Part shown: piece by piece, positions 54,053 to 63,904 of the stretch
Layout of the letters: every line of letters starts with the position of its first letter
Position numbering within the stretch: position 1 is the stretch's first letter
From: Psychroserpens luteolus
Lineage (GTDB): Bacteria; Bacteroidota; Bacteroidia; Flavobacteriales; Flavobacteriaceae
Direction of reading: 5' to 3'
Assembly: GCF_021032705.1 (NCBI RefSeq)
Contig: NZ_JAHVXI010000003.1
Location: 124,001 to 188,000 of the forward strand
Length of the DNA stretch: 64,000 nt
The notes under the pieces: generated by a model
Told to the model about the DNA's origin: nothing
The model's input: the letters and a program-made list of their open reading frames with translations, nothing else
Databases searched by the model: none
Program-made: the position numbers and the translations under genes

Positions 54053-55760
54053 ACTTTACTTTATATTATTTTTATGTATCATCTTTTCTTGTAAAAAGGA
54101 AGCTCCCATAACGCGTGGATTGATCACTAAAAATGCTATGGTGGTGTCTGCACGTGCCGAAGCTTCTAAAATAGGGAGTGATATCCTCGAACAAGGCGGT
54201 AATGCTTTTGATGCGATGTTTGCGACGGAAATGGCTTTAGCCGTCACCTATCCTTATGCCGGAAATCTTGGAGGAGGTGGTTTTATGGTCTATCGTCTTA
54301 ATACAGGTGAAACTGGAGCTCTGGACTATCGTGAAAAAGCACCTTTAGCAGCGAGTCGTGATATGTATTTGGATTCTCTCGGAAATGTGATTCCTAATAA
54401 AAGTACGGTTGGTGCTTACGCTGTTGGTGTTCCAGGAACCATTGCAGGTATTTTTACGGCTCATGAGAGGTTTGGAAGTCTTCCCATAGAAACCCTATTG
54501 AAACCTGTTATTGCATTGGCCGAAAATGGATTTACAGTCACAAAAAAGCAACACAAGCGCTTTATGAAATATGATAGCATCATAACAGCTGTTAATGGTA
54601 AAACAACACTAGTAAATAAAGATGTGCCAGCACAATCAACATTTAAAAATGTAGCATTGGCCGAAACATTAAAACGTATCTCTAAGCATGGTCGTGACGA
54701 GTTCTATAAAGGTGAAACCGCAAAGCAACTTGTGGCATTTCTTAGTGAGAAAGGCGGCATTATTACCTCAGAAGACCTTGCTCTATACGAAGCTCAATGG
54801 CGCGATCCTATTCGATTTGCCTATGACGATCTTACTATCATTTCGATGTCTCCGCCTTCGAGTGGCGGACTTTGCCTTGCACAGATTATGAAAATGACAG
54901 AGCCTTTTGATGTAAGCCAATATGGTCAAAACAGCTTAGAAGCCATTCAAGTTATGGTTGAAGCCGAAAAACAAGCCTATGCTGATCGCAGCTATTATTT
55001 AGGTGATCCTGATTTTGTAAATATCCCTGTAGACAAGCTTCTTGATCATACCTATCTCAACAATCGAATGCAGCATTTTTCGTTTGACAAACCAACGCCT
55101 TCAGACTCAATTTCTTATGGAACACTGCCTAACTATACCATGGAAATAAAAGACAACATCTCGTATCAAGAACACAACGAAACGACGCATTATTCTATTG
55201 TTGATCAGTTTGGAAATGCAGTGGCAGTTACCACAACGCTCAATGGTGCCTATGGCTCAAAACTCTATGCTGAAAATCTAGGCTTTTTCCTAAATAATGA
55301 AATGGATGATTTTAGTAGTAAACCTGGTGTTCCTAATGTTTACGGGCTCCTAGGCGGAAAAGCCAATGCCATTGCACCACAAAAACGAATGCTAAGTGCT
55401 ATGACACCGACTATTGTAGAAAAGAATGGTGAACTCTACATGGTTGTAGGAACACCAGGAGGCTCAACAATCATTACCTCTGTATTTCAAACCATACTCA
55501 ACGTTCATGAATTTGGAATGACCATGCATGACGCCGTAAATGCACCACGTTTTCATCACCAATGGCTACCCGAAGAAATACGAATGGAACCTAATCGTTT
55601 TGATGATACACTTTTAGAACAACTGAAGAACTTAGGCTATACAATAAATGAAACACGAACACCTGTAATAGGGAAAGTAGATGCCATTCTTATCTTGAAT
55701 GATGGTACTTTAGAAGGCGGTGCCGATTACAGAGGCGATGATGCCGCTGTAGGATTTTGA
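54042..55760 (+). CDS. ggt: Gamma-glutamyltransferase lipoprotein
   Basis: A 572-aa proenzyme of the Ntn-hydrolase fold. The lipobox is IIFSC. Features are GGNAFDAMFATEMAL and NLGGGGFMVYR near the N-terminus, the autoprocessing site with the catalytic Thr in NETTHYSIVDQFGNAVAV (about residue 385), and GTPGGSTIITSVFQT near the C-terminus. It cleaves glutathione and other gamma-glutamyl compounds in the periplasm. The start overlaps the AcpH-like gene by 11 bp. Confidence 0.93.
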   Translation: MKIKLYFILFLCIIFSCKKEAPITRGLITKNAMVVSARAEASKIGSDILEQGGNAFDAMFATEMALAVTYPYAGNLGGGGFMVYRLNTGETGALDYREKAPLAASRDMYLDSLGNVIPNKSTVGAYAVGVPGTIAGIFTAHERFGSLPIETLLKPVIALAENGFTVTKKQHKRFMKYDSIITAVNGKTTLVNKDVPAQSTFKNVALAETLKRISKHGRDEFYKGETAKQLVAFLSEKGGIITSEDLALYEAQWRDPIRFAYDDLTIISMSPPSSGGLCLAQIMKMTEPFDVSQYGQNSLEAIQVMVEAEKQAYADRSYYLGDPDFVNIPVDKLLDHTYLNNRMQHFSFDKPTPSDSISYGTLPNYTMEIKDNISYQEHNETTHYSIVDQFGNAVAVTTTLNGAYGSKLYAENLGFFLNNEMDDFSSKPGVPNVYGLLGGKANAIAPQKRMLSAMTPTIVEKNGELYMVVGTPGGSTIITSVFQTILNVHEFGMTMHDAVNAPRFHHQWLPEEIRMEPNRFDDTLLEQLKNLGYTINETRTPVIGKVDAILILNDGTLEGGADYRGDDAAVGF

Positions 55761-55810
55761 TTTACAGATGAGTTAACAACGAAATATTAATCAAACAATA
55801 CTAATCATAT

Positions 55811-56338
55811 ATGTACAGACTTATTTTTTTAACACTAGTGCTTTCAATTTCGGCTAATGCCCAGCAAAATGAGTTTATCACAGACTATTTAGAACGATTG
55901 GAAAACTCCCGGAAATATTTAATTCTCGTCGCAGAGACTATGCCTGAGGACAAATATAATTTTAAAGCAACACCAGAATCAATGAGTTTTGCTGAAAATT
56001 TAATGCATATTGGCTGGGCTATGGATTGGCATTGCCAATCGCTATTAGGAGACCGAGAAGCAAGAGATTGGAATACTGACACCGAACTTAAGGTTGACGA
56101 AAAATCTAAAAAAGAAATGATCGCTACTATCGATAAAACCTTCGATAAAACGATAGAGTTTATTACAAAATTTGACATCACTAAACTTAAAGACAGATTA
56201 GACTATTTAGGCTTAAATAGAACAAAAAGGCAAATTTTACTATTACTAACTGATCATATAACGCATCACAGAGGTCAAATGTTAGTTTATATGCGGCTTA
56301 ATGGATTAAAACCACCCAGGTATATCCTCTACCAGTAG
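55811..56338 (+). CDS. Exported DinB-like protein
   Basis: A 175-aa protein with a signal peptide ending ANAQ and a DinB/YfiT-type four-helix bundle. Metal-binding histidines are in LMHIGWAMDWH and DHITHHRGQM. It is a putative metal-dependent hydrolase or thiol transferase-like protein in the periplasm; the function is unknown. Confidence 0.8.
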   Translation: MYRLIFLTLVLSISANAQQNEFITDYLERLENSRKYLILVAETMPEDKYNFKATPESMSFAENLMHIGWAMDWHCQSLLGDREARDWNTDTELKVDEKSKKEMIATIDKTFDKTIEFITKFDITKLKDRLDYLGLNRTKRQILLLLTDHITHHRGQMLVYMRLNGLKPPRYILYQ

Positions 56339-56446
56339 TCTTATGATGTCATAGAAATAAAGCTATAGTCATTTTCAAATTGTAATTTACAACTCTTAAA
56401 AATTGACAATACTCCTACTCTTTAAATACATTTTTTAATGAAATAA

Positions 56447-56493
56447 TTGCGCAAGTGATTACTTTCATATATATTTGCAAGTAATCACTTGCG
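56447..56493 (+). promoter_or_regulatory. Promoter with flanking 13-bp inverted repeat upstream of ArsR gene
   Basis: CGCAAGTGATTAC (56450-56462) and GTAATCACTTGCG (56481-56493) form a perfect inverted repeat with an 18-bp centre. A promoter overlaps it: TTG at 56447-56449, 20 bp spacer, TATATTTG at 56470-56477. An autorepressing ArsR-type regulator bound here would block the -33 to start region. Confidence 0.75.
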
Positions 56494-56508
56494 TGTTAAA
56501 TAAAAATT

Positions 56509-56838
56509 ATGAAAAGAGATGTCTTCAATGCTATAGCAGATCCTACAAGAAGAAGCATACTTATGTCGCTTACAAATGAATCACAAAATGTCAACGCATT
56601 GGCAAATAAGTTTGATATGACCAGACAAGCAGTATCATTACATATTAAATATCTCCAAGAATGTGGTGTCATCACTATAAAAAAAGAAGGTCGGGAACGT
56701 CACTGTAACCTCGACGTTCAAAAACTAACAGAAATTGCCGATTGGCTCGAGCCTTTTAGAAAGATGTGGACAGCGAAATTTAATCAACTTAACATCGTAT
56801 TGGACGACTTGCAATCTAAACCTAATGACAAATTATAA
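56509..56838 (+). CDS. ArsR-family transcriptional regulator
   Basis: A 109-aa winged-helix protein: DVFNAIADPTRRSILMSL, then TRQAVSLHIKYLQECGVI as the recognition helix and the wing KKEGRERHCNL. The metal-binding Cys of classical ArsR is absent, as is usual for the group paired with SRPBCC proteins. It probably represses itself and the next gene via the 13-bp inverted repeat just upstream. Confidence 0.92.
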   Translation: MKRDVFNAIADPTRRSILMSLTNESQNVNALANKFDMTRQAVSLHIKYLQECGVITIKKEGRERHCNLDVQKLTEIADWLEPFRKMWTAKFNQLNIVLDDLQSKPNDKL

Positions 56839-56849
56839 ACACAACAATC

Positions 56850-57290
56850 ATGGATAGTAAACCATTAATAATTGAACAAGAATTCAATGCGCCATTAGAA
56901 CTTGTTTGGCGTGCCATCACCGAAAAGGAATTAATGAAACAATGGTATTTTGATATCTCCGATTTCAAACCAGAAGTGGGCTGTAAGTTTCATTTTGAAG
57001 GTGGCGAGGAAGATAAGCGATATATGCATTTATGTGAGGTTTTAGAAGTTATTCCTAATAAAAAACTCAAGTACTCATGGGCATATGAAGGCTATCCCGG
57101 AATATCTTTTGTGACCTTCGAATTATCATCTGTTGGCAAAAAAACCAAAGTAAAGCTCATTCATGAAGGAATCGAAACATTCACAAACCCTGATTTTAAA
57201 AGAGACAATTTTGTCGGAGGATGGAACTACCTCATTCACGAATCCTTAAAAGAATATTTAGAAAATGGTAAAGCACTTAGATATTGGTGA
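56850..57290 (+). CDS. SRPBCC (AHSA1-type) domain protein
   Basis: A 146-aa protein with the START-like AHSA1 signature: IEQEFNAPLELVWRAIT at the start, FEGGEEDKRYMHLCEVLE in the middle and GGWNYLIHESLKEYLE at the end. It offers a hydrophobic pocket for an unknown ligand. It is paired with the ArsR regulator (11 bp gap), a very common arrangement; the ligand and function are unknown. Confidence 0.9.
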   Translation: MDSKPLIIEQEFNAPLELVWRAITEKELMKQWYFDISDFKPEVGCKFHFEGGEEDKRYMHLCEVLEVIPNKKLKYSWAYEGYPGISFVTFELSSVGKKTKVKLIHEGIETFTNPDFKRDNFVGGWNYLIHESLKEYLENGKALRYW

Positions 57291-57297
57291 CCTATAA

Positions 57298-57489
57298 GCA
57301 GAACACATAAAGTTCAATGATAAAGAGTTTTTAAATGCTGGAGAACTAGAGAACCTATACAGTTATTATCTAAAAGGAATTCCAACTAATAAGTATAACG
57401 TATTAAAAAATGTGAATCTGTCTAAAATGCAACAAAAATTTGTTAATACCAATCAATCGCATATGCCATTGGAACCAGAAAGCGTTTAG
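57298..57489 (+). pseudogene. Possible gene remnant
   Basis: An open stretch of about 63 codons without an ATG near its start. It translates to a protein-like sequence including FLNAGELENLYSYYLKG and NTNQSHMPLEPESV before TAG. A stop lies just upstream in frame. The composition looks coding, and it may be the decayed C-terminus of a lost gene. I do not recognise the family, and chance is possible. Confidence 0.3.
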
Positions 57490-57526
57490 AGAAAAAATCA
57501 ACCAAATAACATATAATAATAAGTAT

Positions 57527-58108
57527 ATGACAATGAACCCACTAAAGAAATTTAAACAATGGCATACGGCGTATACAAAAATAGCTGCTACCAAACTCCC
57601 TTCAGCCTGCTGCTTAACCTCAATAGGTAGTGATGGCTATCCCAACTCGAGATTTGTATCTCTTAAAGAAATCATTGAGAATACGTTTGTGATAACAGGA
57701 TCACTTACCTCTAGAAAAGGAATAGAATTACTAGCCAACCCTAAAGCATCTCTTACATTTTGGTGGCCAGAGACACAACAACAAATTAGAATTCAAGGTG
57801 ATGCTTCTCAAATTGATCAAGCGCTTGCCAATACTTACTTTAAAGGACGACATAAAGAGGCTCAGATAGTGAGTCACATTTGTCAGCAAGGCATTGAAAT
57901 TGATAATATAGCTGATTTGACCACTTTATTTGAACAGAAAAAAATAGAGTTCAAAAATATCGACATTCCCAAACCAAATGATTGGTCTGGTTTTTATATA
58001 GATCCAAAGCATATTGAATTTATGGAATTCAAAAGCAATCGATTTCATTACAGAGAATTATACACAAAAGAACAGAACAGTTGGAGCAAAATGATTTTAC
58101 AGCCCTAA
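57527..58108 (+). CDS. Pyridoxamine 5'-phosphate oxidase family protein (PdxH-like)
   Basis: About 193 aa from the ATG at 57527; the open frame extends 29 codons upstream but those residues do not match the family. It carries PSACCLTSIGSDGYPNSRFV and LTFWWPETQQQIRIQG (FMN-binding region), then the C-terminal FYIDPKHIEFMEF and FHYRELY. PdxH oxidises pyridoxine or pyridoxamine phosphate to PLP using FMN. The usual C-terminal motif of PdxH (RLAP) is replaced, so another flavin reductase role is possible. Confidence 0.8.
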   Translation: MTMNPLKKFKQWHTAYTKIAATKLPSACCLTSIGSDGYPNSRFVSLKEIIENTFVITGSLTSRKGIELLANPKASLTFWWPETQQQIRIQGDASQIDQALANTYFKGRHKEAQIVSHICQQGIEIDNIADLTTLFEQKKIEFKNIDIPKPNDWSGFYIDPKHIEFMEFKSNRFHYRELYTKEQNSWSKMILQP

Positions 58109-58197
58109 TATGCTTTTTAACAATTCCAAACTAAAACCCTCTTTTCATTTTCGTATCTTTAGGTTTATAATTAACATCCGTTAAAACCAACCACAAC

Positions 58198-61100
58198 ATG
58201 AAACGATTACTCATCGCCTTTTTAGGCATGTGCACTATTGTAGCTTCTGCACAAACCAAACTATTACGTCAACCCACATTACATGGAAACGATGTGGTCT
58301 TTATTTATGCTAATGACCTATGGAAAGCTTCAACTTCCGGAGGAACAGCTATCAGACTCACAAGTGATGATGGTTATGAATTGAGTCCGCACTTCTCCAA
58401 CGATGGAAAATGGATTGCCTTCTCAGCGCAATACGACGGAAATTTCGATGTCTTTATTATTCCAAGTCAAGGTGGTGAGCCTAAACGACTTACCTACCAC
58501 TCTGCAGGTGATTTTGTTGAAGGCTGGACACCAAATGGCGATATTCTATTTCGTTCTAATCGTGAAGGTCGCCCTACACAAACCAATAAATTTTTCACAG
58601 TATCTACCAAAGGTGGATTGCCAAAAGCTATGGATATTCCTCGCGCAGCTTTTGGTGAAATTTCAGCAGATGGAAAACATATAGCATACACGCCAATCAC
58701 GTCTTGGGATGCAGAATGGCGTAATTATCGTGGTGGTCAAGCCATGCCAATCTGGATCGTCAACCTAAAGACCAAAGATCTCATAACAACACCTCAATTA
58801 GATAAAGAACGTCACTTGTATCCTGTTTGGTTAAATGGTATCGTTTACTATTTGTCTGAACGCGATTATACCAGTAATATTTGGTCATTTGATCCAAAAA
58901 CAAAAACCGAAAAACAACTAACGTTTCATAAAAAATTCGATGTTAAAAGCTTAGATGCTAGTTCCAGTATGATCGTTTATGAACAAGGTGGAATGCTGCA
59001 TATACTCAACCCTTCAAATGGGACAACACAAACATTAAACATTGATGTTAAAGCCGATTTAAACTTCTCTCGTACGCGATGGGAAAATGTATCTGGTAGA
59101 CAATTGACAAATCCTAACATTTCTCCTAAAGGAAAGCGTGCAGTCTTTGAGCATCGTGGTGATATTTTTACAGTACCAAAAGAAAATGGTACATGGCGCA
59201 ACTTAACGAACTCTTCGGGAGTTGCCGATCGTGCTCCAATATGGTCGCCTAAAGGGGATAAAATCGCCTGGTTTTCTGATAAAAGTGGAGAATATCAAAT
59301 GATTATTGCAGATCAAGATGGTCAAAACCAATCGAGCATCAAACTCCCAAATAATACGTTTTACTTTCAACCAGATTGGTCTCCAGATGGTAAATACATT
59401 GCTTATACAGATACCGATTTCAATATTTGGGTCATGAATTTAGACGCTAAGAAAGCTGTTAAGGCCGATACTGAAGGTTATGCTCACCCTAACCGTTCAA
59501 TGAACCCTGTTTGGTCTCCAGATAGTAAATGGATTGCTTATGCCAAACAAAATAACAGCAATTTTAAATCTATATATGCCTATAACGTCGATACAAAAAA
59601 GATAATTCCTATTACCGATCCTATTGCAGACGCCATTAGTCCTGTTTGGGATGCTTCTGGAAAGTATTTGTATACATTGGCAAGTACTAATTACGGTTTG
59701 GCCACAGGTTGGTTAGACATGAGTTCGTACGACCCAGAAACAACACGTAGTTTATATGCAGTCGTATTAAGTGCTTCTGATAAAGCACCTAATCATATCA
59801 AAACAGATGAAGAAGACGTAAAAAAAGAAACGAAAAAAGATGATAAAGCTTCCGAAGATAAAAAAGAAGATAAAGCCACTGGTGTAACTGTGACTATTGA
59901 TACTAATGGTTTATTTGATAGAGCTGTTGCACTAAGTCTGCCTAATGGCAATTATGTTGCTTTGGCTAAAGCACCAAAAGGTCATGTCTTTGTTGCCGAA
60001 GCTGTTGATGGTGGAAACGGTGTGAAAATTCATAATTACGATACTGAAAAAGATAAAGCTGAAGATTTTGCAGATGGTATTCAGCAAATGATTGTTTCTG
60101 AAGATCGAAATTCTATACTCATAAATAAAGGCGGACAATGGGCTATTTCTGGAACAAAAGGAAAACCAAATGTTTCAAAAGACAAGATCGCTACCAACCT
60201 TAAAATTAAGGTTAATCCTAAAGAGGAATACAAACAAATCTTTAAAGAAGGCTGGCGTTATATGCGCGACTTTCTCTATGTAGATAATGTACATGGTGCA
60301 CCTTGGGACGATGTGTATAAATGGTATTCGCCATGGATTGATCATGTTCGTCATAGAACCGATTTGAATTATGTTGTCGATATCATGAGTGGTGAAGTTG
60401 CTATCGGACATTCGTATGTGTCTGGTGGTGATATGCCAAATGTAGATTTTGTTCCTGTTGGTTTAATTGGTGCAGATATAAAAGCAGCCAATGGTTATTA
60501 TCAAATCACAAAAATTTATTCTGGCGAACGTTGGAATCCTGGTACCGAAGCGCCTCTCGCTCAACCTGGAATGAATATCAATGAAGGTGATTATATTTTA
60601 GCAATTAATGGTACTAATGTATCTGCAAATGTGAATCCGTATCAACTACTTGAACAAACTGCTGGTCGCGAAATTAATATCACTATAAATAGCAAACCTT
60701 CTATGGATGGTGCAAAAACCCATCTCATTAAACCGGTAAGAAGCGAGCGTAACCTTCGTTACGTCGATTGGGTTGAAGGCAATCGTCGTAAGGTTGATGA
60801 ACTTTCTAACGGCAAATTAGCCTATATCTATGTGCCTAATACTGGTGGTGGTGGTTTCACGTCATTTAATCGCTACTATTTCTCGCAACAAGATAAAAAA
60901 GGAGCTATTATTGACGAACGAAATAATGGAGGTGGCTCTGCTGCCGACTATATGATTGATATTATGAATCGTAAGCTCTTCGGATATTTTAATAGTAAGA
61001 CCGAAAGTAATAGACCATGGACAACTCCTATGGCAGGAATTTGGGGACCAAAAGTGATGATCATAAATGAACGTGCTGGTTCTGGAGGTGACTTATTGCC

Positions 61101-61449
61101 TTACATGTTCAAAATGGCAGATATAGGAACCTTAGTCGGCACAAGGACGTGGGGAGGACTAGTTGGAACTTGGGATACACCTCGCTTTATTGATGGCGGA
61201 CGTATGGTTGCGCCTCGTGGCGGATTTTATGATGTCGACGGAAATTGGGCTGTTGAAGGTGAAGGAATTGCTCCAGATATTGAAGTGATTCAGCATCCTA
61301 AATTAGTACTTCAAGGAAAAGACCCACAATTAGAACGTGCTGTCGAAGAAGCTATGAAAGCATTGCGAAATAATGAGTTTGAATTAAAGCCTGAACCTGC
61401 AGCACCTATAAGATCTATGCGTCCTAAAGGTTATAAAAACGACAACTAA
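58198..61449 (+). CDS. Tricorn-like S41 protease with beta-propeller and PDZ domains
   Basis: A 1083-aa exported protein (signal peptide ending ASAQ). PD40-type propeller repeats cover residues about 30-530 (WSPDGKYIAYTDTD, PVWSPDSKWIAYAK). A Lys/Glu-rich linker lies near 540-565. The C-terminal part has a tricorn core region, a PDZ domain at about 755-850 (GMNINEGDYILAINGTNVS) and the S41 catalytic domain with IIDERNNGGGSAADY and the nucleophile in NERAGSGGDLLPY (about 960). It probably trims peptides in the periplasm. The next gene starts 1 bp after its stop. Confidence 0.93.
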   Translation: MKRLLIAFLGMCTIVASAQTKLLRQPTLHGNDVVFIYANDLWKASTSGGTAIRLTSDDGYELSPHFSNDGKWIAFSAQYDGNFDVFIIPSQGGEPKRLTYHSAGDFVEGWTPNGDILFRSNREGRPTQTNKFFTVSTKGGLPKAMDIPRAAFGEISADGKHIAYTPITSWDAEWRNYRGGQAMPIWIVNLKTKDLITTPQLDKERHLYPVWLNGIVYYLSERDYTSNIWSFDPKTKTEKQLTFHKKFDVKSLDASSSMIVYEQGGMLHILNPSNGTTQTLNIDVKADLNFSRTRWENVSGRQLTNPNISPKGKRAVFEHRGDIFTVPKENGTWRNLTNSSGVADRAPIWSPKGDKIAWFSDKSGEYQMIIADQDGQNQSSIKLPNNTFYFQPDWSPDGKYIAYTDTDFNIWVMNLDAKKAVKADTEGYAHPNRSMNPVWSPDSKWIAYAKQNNSNFKSIYAYNVDTKKIIPITDPIADAISPVWDASGKYLYTLASTNYGLATGWLDMSSYDPETTRSLYAVVLSASDKAPNHIKTDEEDVKKETKKDDKASEDKKEDKATGVTVTIDTNGLFDRAVALSLPNGNYVALAKAPKGHVFVAEAVDGGNGVKIHNYDTEKDKAEDFADGIQQMIVSEDRNSILINKGGQWAISGTKGKPNVSKDKIATNLKIKVNPKEEYKQIFKEGWRYMRDFLYVDNVHGAPWDDVYKWYSPWIDHVRHRTDLNYVVDIMSGEVAIGHSYVSGGDMPNVDFVPVGLIGADIKAANGYYQITKIYSGERWNPGTEAPLAQPGMNINEGDYILAINGTNVSANVNPYQLLEQTAGREINITINSKPSMDGAKTHLIKPVRSERNLRYVDWVEGNRRKVDELSNGKLAYIYVPNTGGGGFTSFNRYYFSQQDKKGAIIDERNNGGGSAADYMIDIMNRKLFGYFNSKTESNRPWTTPMAGIWGPKVMIINERAGSGGDLLPYMFKMADIGTLVGTRTWGGLVGTWDTPRFIDGGRMVAPRGGFYDVDGNWAVEGEGIAPDIEVIQHPKLVLQGKDPQLERAVEEAMKALRNNEFELKPEPAAPIRSMRPKGYKNDN

Positions 61450-61450
61450 T

Positions 61451-62353
61451 TTGAAGACAATTTTTGATGTGGTTATACTCACTGATAGCCGCTACCTCAA
61501 CGATTCAAAAACTGATGACTATAAACACAATGTCTACTATGAAGATCGCTTGGTTTATCACGCTTTGGAAGAAGTAGGATTGAAAACTTTGCGTCTCGCT
61601 TGGGATGATATGTTTTTTGATTGGTCTACAACCAAATCAGTGTTGTTTCGTACAACATGGGATTATTTTGATCGCTTCGATGAGTTTTCAAAATGGCTAG
61701 AAATCGTCTCCCAACAAACAACACTATTAAACTCTGAAGCGATCATCCGTTGGAATATTGATAAGCATTACCTTTTAGATTTACAAAGTAATGGTGTTCA
61801 TATTGCCGAAAGCCATTTCATTGAAAAAGGTGCTCAAGTAACACTAATGCAGCTTCATGATATTCTCAATTGGAAAGAAACAGTACTCAAACCCTGTGTA
61901 TCTGGTGCTGCCAGACATACGTATAAATTAAACCTTGATAATTTAAATGAGCATGAGGCTATTTTTCAAGAATTGATTGCTAATGAAGCAATGATGTTGC
62001 AACCTTTTCAATATAATATTGTTAGCAAAGGTGAGATTTCTATGATGGTTTTCAATGGTATGTTTACTCATGCCATTCTGAAAAAGGCAAAAGCTGGTGA
62101 TTTTAGAGTTCAGGATGATTTTGGCGGAAGTATTGAAAATTATAAACCTACAGATGAAGAAATTGCTTTTGCTGAGGCATCAGTAAAAGCCTGTGCCGAA
62201 TTACCTATCTATGCCAGAGTTGATATTTTTGAGGACAATGAAGGCAATATTGCACTTTCAGAATTGGAACTTATTGAACCAGAATTGTGGTTTAGACATT
62301 ATAAACCTGCAGCCCTTATGTTGGCAAAAGGCATAAAAGAAAGATTAAGCTAA
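61451..62353 (+). CDS. ATP-grasp domain protein
   Basis: A 300-aa cytoplasmic protein. It has ATP-grasp features: an N-terminal Rossmann-like part, TVLKPCVSGAARHTYKL (phosphate/ATP lysine region), QPFQYNIVSKGEISMMVF, and LSELELIEPELWFRH (metal-binding acidic residues). It resembles small ATP-grasp proteins of the RimK/glutathione-synthetase type; the acceptor is unknown. The start is TTG, one base after the stop of the tricorn-like gene; no in-frame ATG exists before residue about 54. Translational coupling is likely. Confidence 0.8.
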   Translation: MKTIFDVVILTDSRYLNDSKTDDYKHNVYYEDRLVYHALEEVGLKTLRLAWDDMFFDWSTTKSVLFRTTWDYFDRFDEFSKWLEIVSQQTTLLNSEAIIRWNIDKHYLLDLQSNGVHIAESHFIEKGAQVTLMQLHDILNWKETVLKPCVSGAARHTYKLNLDNLNEHEAIFQELIANEAMMLQPFQYNIVSKGEISMMVFNGMFTHAILKKAKAGDFRVQDDFGGSIENYKPTDEEIAFAEASVKACAELPIYARVDIFEDNEGNIALSELELIEPELWFRHYKPAALMLAKGIKERLS

Positions 62354-62380
62354 TTACCTACATTTGTAAAAAAATATAAA

Positions 62381-63478
62381 GTGCCAAAACCAAAAAAAAT
62401 CCTCAAGATCATTGGAGGTGTGATCATCTTTTTTACACTGCCTTCGCTCCTATTCTTTGCTTTTATGTATTTTAAATACAATGAAGACCTACCTACTGGT
62501 GAGCAAAGCCTAGCAGCAGATAAATTAGCGGTACGAATGCTTAATGCACTTAATCATGATGCATATAAAGCAACCGATTATATTGAATTTACGTTTAAAA
62601 AGCGCCATCATTTTAAATGGAATAAAGCTGAAAACACTTGTGAGGTCTACTGGAAAAACATTAGAGTTAACCTCGATCTTACCAATCATGATAATTCTGA
62701 GGTTTATGTTTCTGAAGAACTCTATACAGGTGAGAAAGTTCATGATTATATTCATAAGGCTGAAGATCTTTTTAATAATGACACGTTTTGGTTGGTAGCG
62801 CCATACAAAGTGTTCGATGAAGGTGTCGAACGCCGACTGGTAAAAACGGAAGATGGCAAAGATGCCCTTTTAGTGACCTATACGAATGGTGGTTCTACTC
62901 CTGGAGATTCTTATTTATGGCATTTTGATGATAATGGAAAACCAACAAGCTATCAAATGTGGGTAGATATTTTACCTATTGACGGACTGGAAGCTTCATG
63001 GAGCGATTGGACCACAACTGAAACTGGAATGCAGTTACCTACATTTCATAAGTTATTGGTTTTAGGATTGGAAATTGAAGGAATTAAAACCGAACAATTA
63101 GAACTAAAGGATGGAGACATCACCAATATGGATGTTGTATTTATGAAAACTGGAATATCCAGTCCTATTTCAATTCAAGATATGCAATTAAGATATATGT
63201 ATGCCGAACATGATGAAAATGTGTTTCAAAAGACAATTAAAAATAGATACTTTTTAAATACCTTCAAAAAGAAGTTTTCTGAGTTAAAATCAACTAAAGA
63301 AGATGGACGTTTTATGGACGCAAGGTTTTCAATTTTGATAAACTATAAATCAAAACCAACAGATACGCTTGCTCTTGGTGAACATGGCACTATAGCTTTA
63401 AATGATGTTAAGCATGAATTTTCTGAAGAATTAGTTAATATGGTTAAAGACGAGTTATTGTATTATATAAAGTATTAA
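62381..63478 (+). CDS. Membrane-anchored protein of unknown function
   Basis: A 365-aa protein with a GTG start, 27 bp after the ATP-grasp gene. A positively charged N-terminus and one hydrophobic helix (residues about 7-30) anchor a mostly beta-rich soluble part on the outside of the inner membrane. Features are FTFKKRHHFKWNKAENTCEVYW and SYLWHFDDNGKPTSYQMW. The last 120 residues read as a second region. I do not recognise a family. Confidence 0.75.
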   Translation: MPKPKKILKIIGGVIIFFTLPSLLFFAFMYFKYNEDLPTGEQSLAADKLAVRMLNALNHDAYKATDYIEFTFKKRHHFKWNKAENTCEVYWKNIRVNLDLTNHDNSEVYVSEELYTGEKVHDYIHKAEDLFNNDTFWLVAPYKVFDEGVERRLVKTEDGKDALLVTYTNGGSTPGDSYLWHFDDNGKPTSYQMWVDILPIDGLEASWSDWTTTETGMQLPTFHKLLVLGLEIEGIKTEQLELKDGDITNMDVVFMKTGISSPISIQDMQLRYMYAEHDENVFQKTIKNRYFLNTFKKKFSELKSTKEDGRFMDARFSILINYKSKPTDTLALGEHGTIALNDVKHEFSEELVNMVKDELLYYIKY

Positions 63479-63526
63479 AATCATTGCCTTTTCAAACTAA
63501 GATAATAACCAAAAAATAAAGAGTTT

Positions 63527-63901
63527 ATGAAAGAGATATTTGACCTCACATATAAACTCTTAATGTTTCTATCAAGAATCACAGGCTTTAGCTATAAAGA
63601 GATCAATATCATCATCTGGTTTATTATTATCCCATTATCATGGGCTTTCCTTATAGACAAAATTAGAGGCAAACACTTTTTTAAGATAGGCTTTATACTA
63701 ATCACAATGCTAGCATTACTATTCATAAAAGATTTTTCAGAATTCTCTAATACTCTATTCGATGCTTCTGCTGAGTTTTTAAGAGGCTTTGATAGTATTG
63801 GAAGTAATTATACAACCTCGTCAGTAGTGCTCTGTGTATTAGTTCCTTTAGTTATATATATACTTCTAATTAAGAAAGCTTATTTTAGAAAAACTACATA
63901 A
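63527..63901 (+). CDS. Small multi-helix membrane protein, unknown
   Basis: A 124-aa protein with about three hydrophobic helices: INIIIWFIIIPLSWAFLI, FFKIGFILITMLALLFI and SVVLCVLVPLVIYILLI. No family recognised. It follows the unknown anchored protein after 48 bp. Confidence 0.65.
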   Translation: MKEIFDLTYKLLMFLSRITGFSYKEINIIIWFIIIPLSWAFLIDKIRGKHFFKIGFILITMLALLFIKDFSEFSNTLFDASAEFLRGFDSIGSNYTTSSVVLCVLVPLVIYILLIKKAYFRKTT

Positions 63902-63904
63902 CAT

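Noticed and set aside
57440-57526. 29 extra N-terminal codons for the PdxH-like protein
   Set aside because: The added residues do not resemble the family, and the ATG at 57527 gives the usual length.
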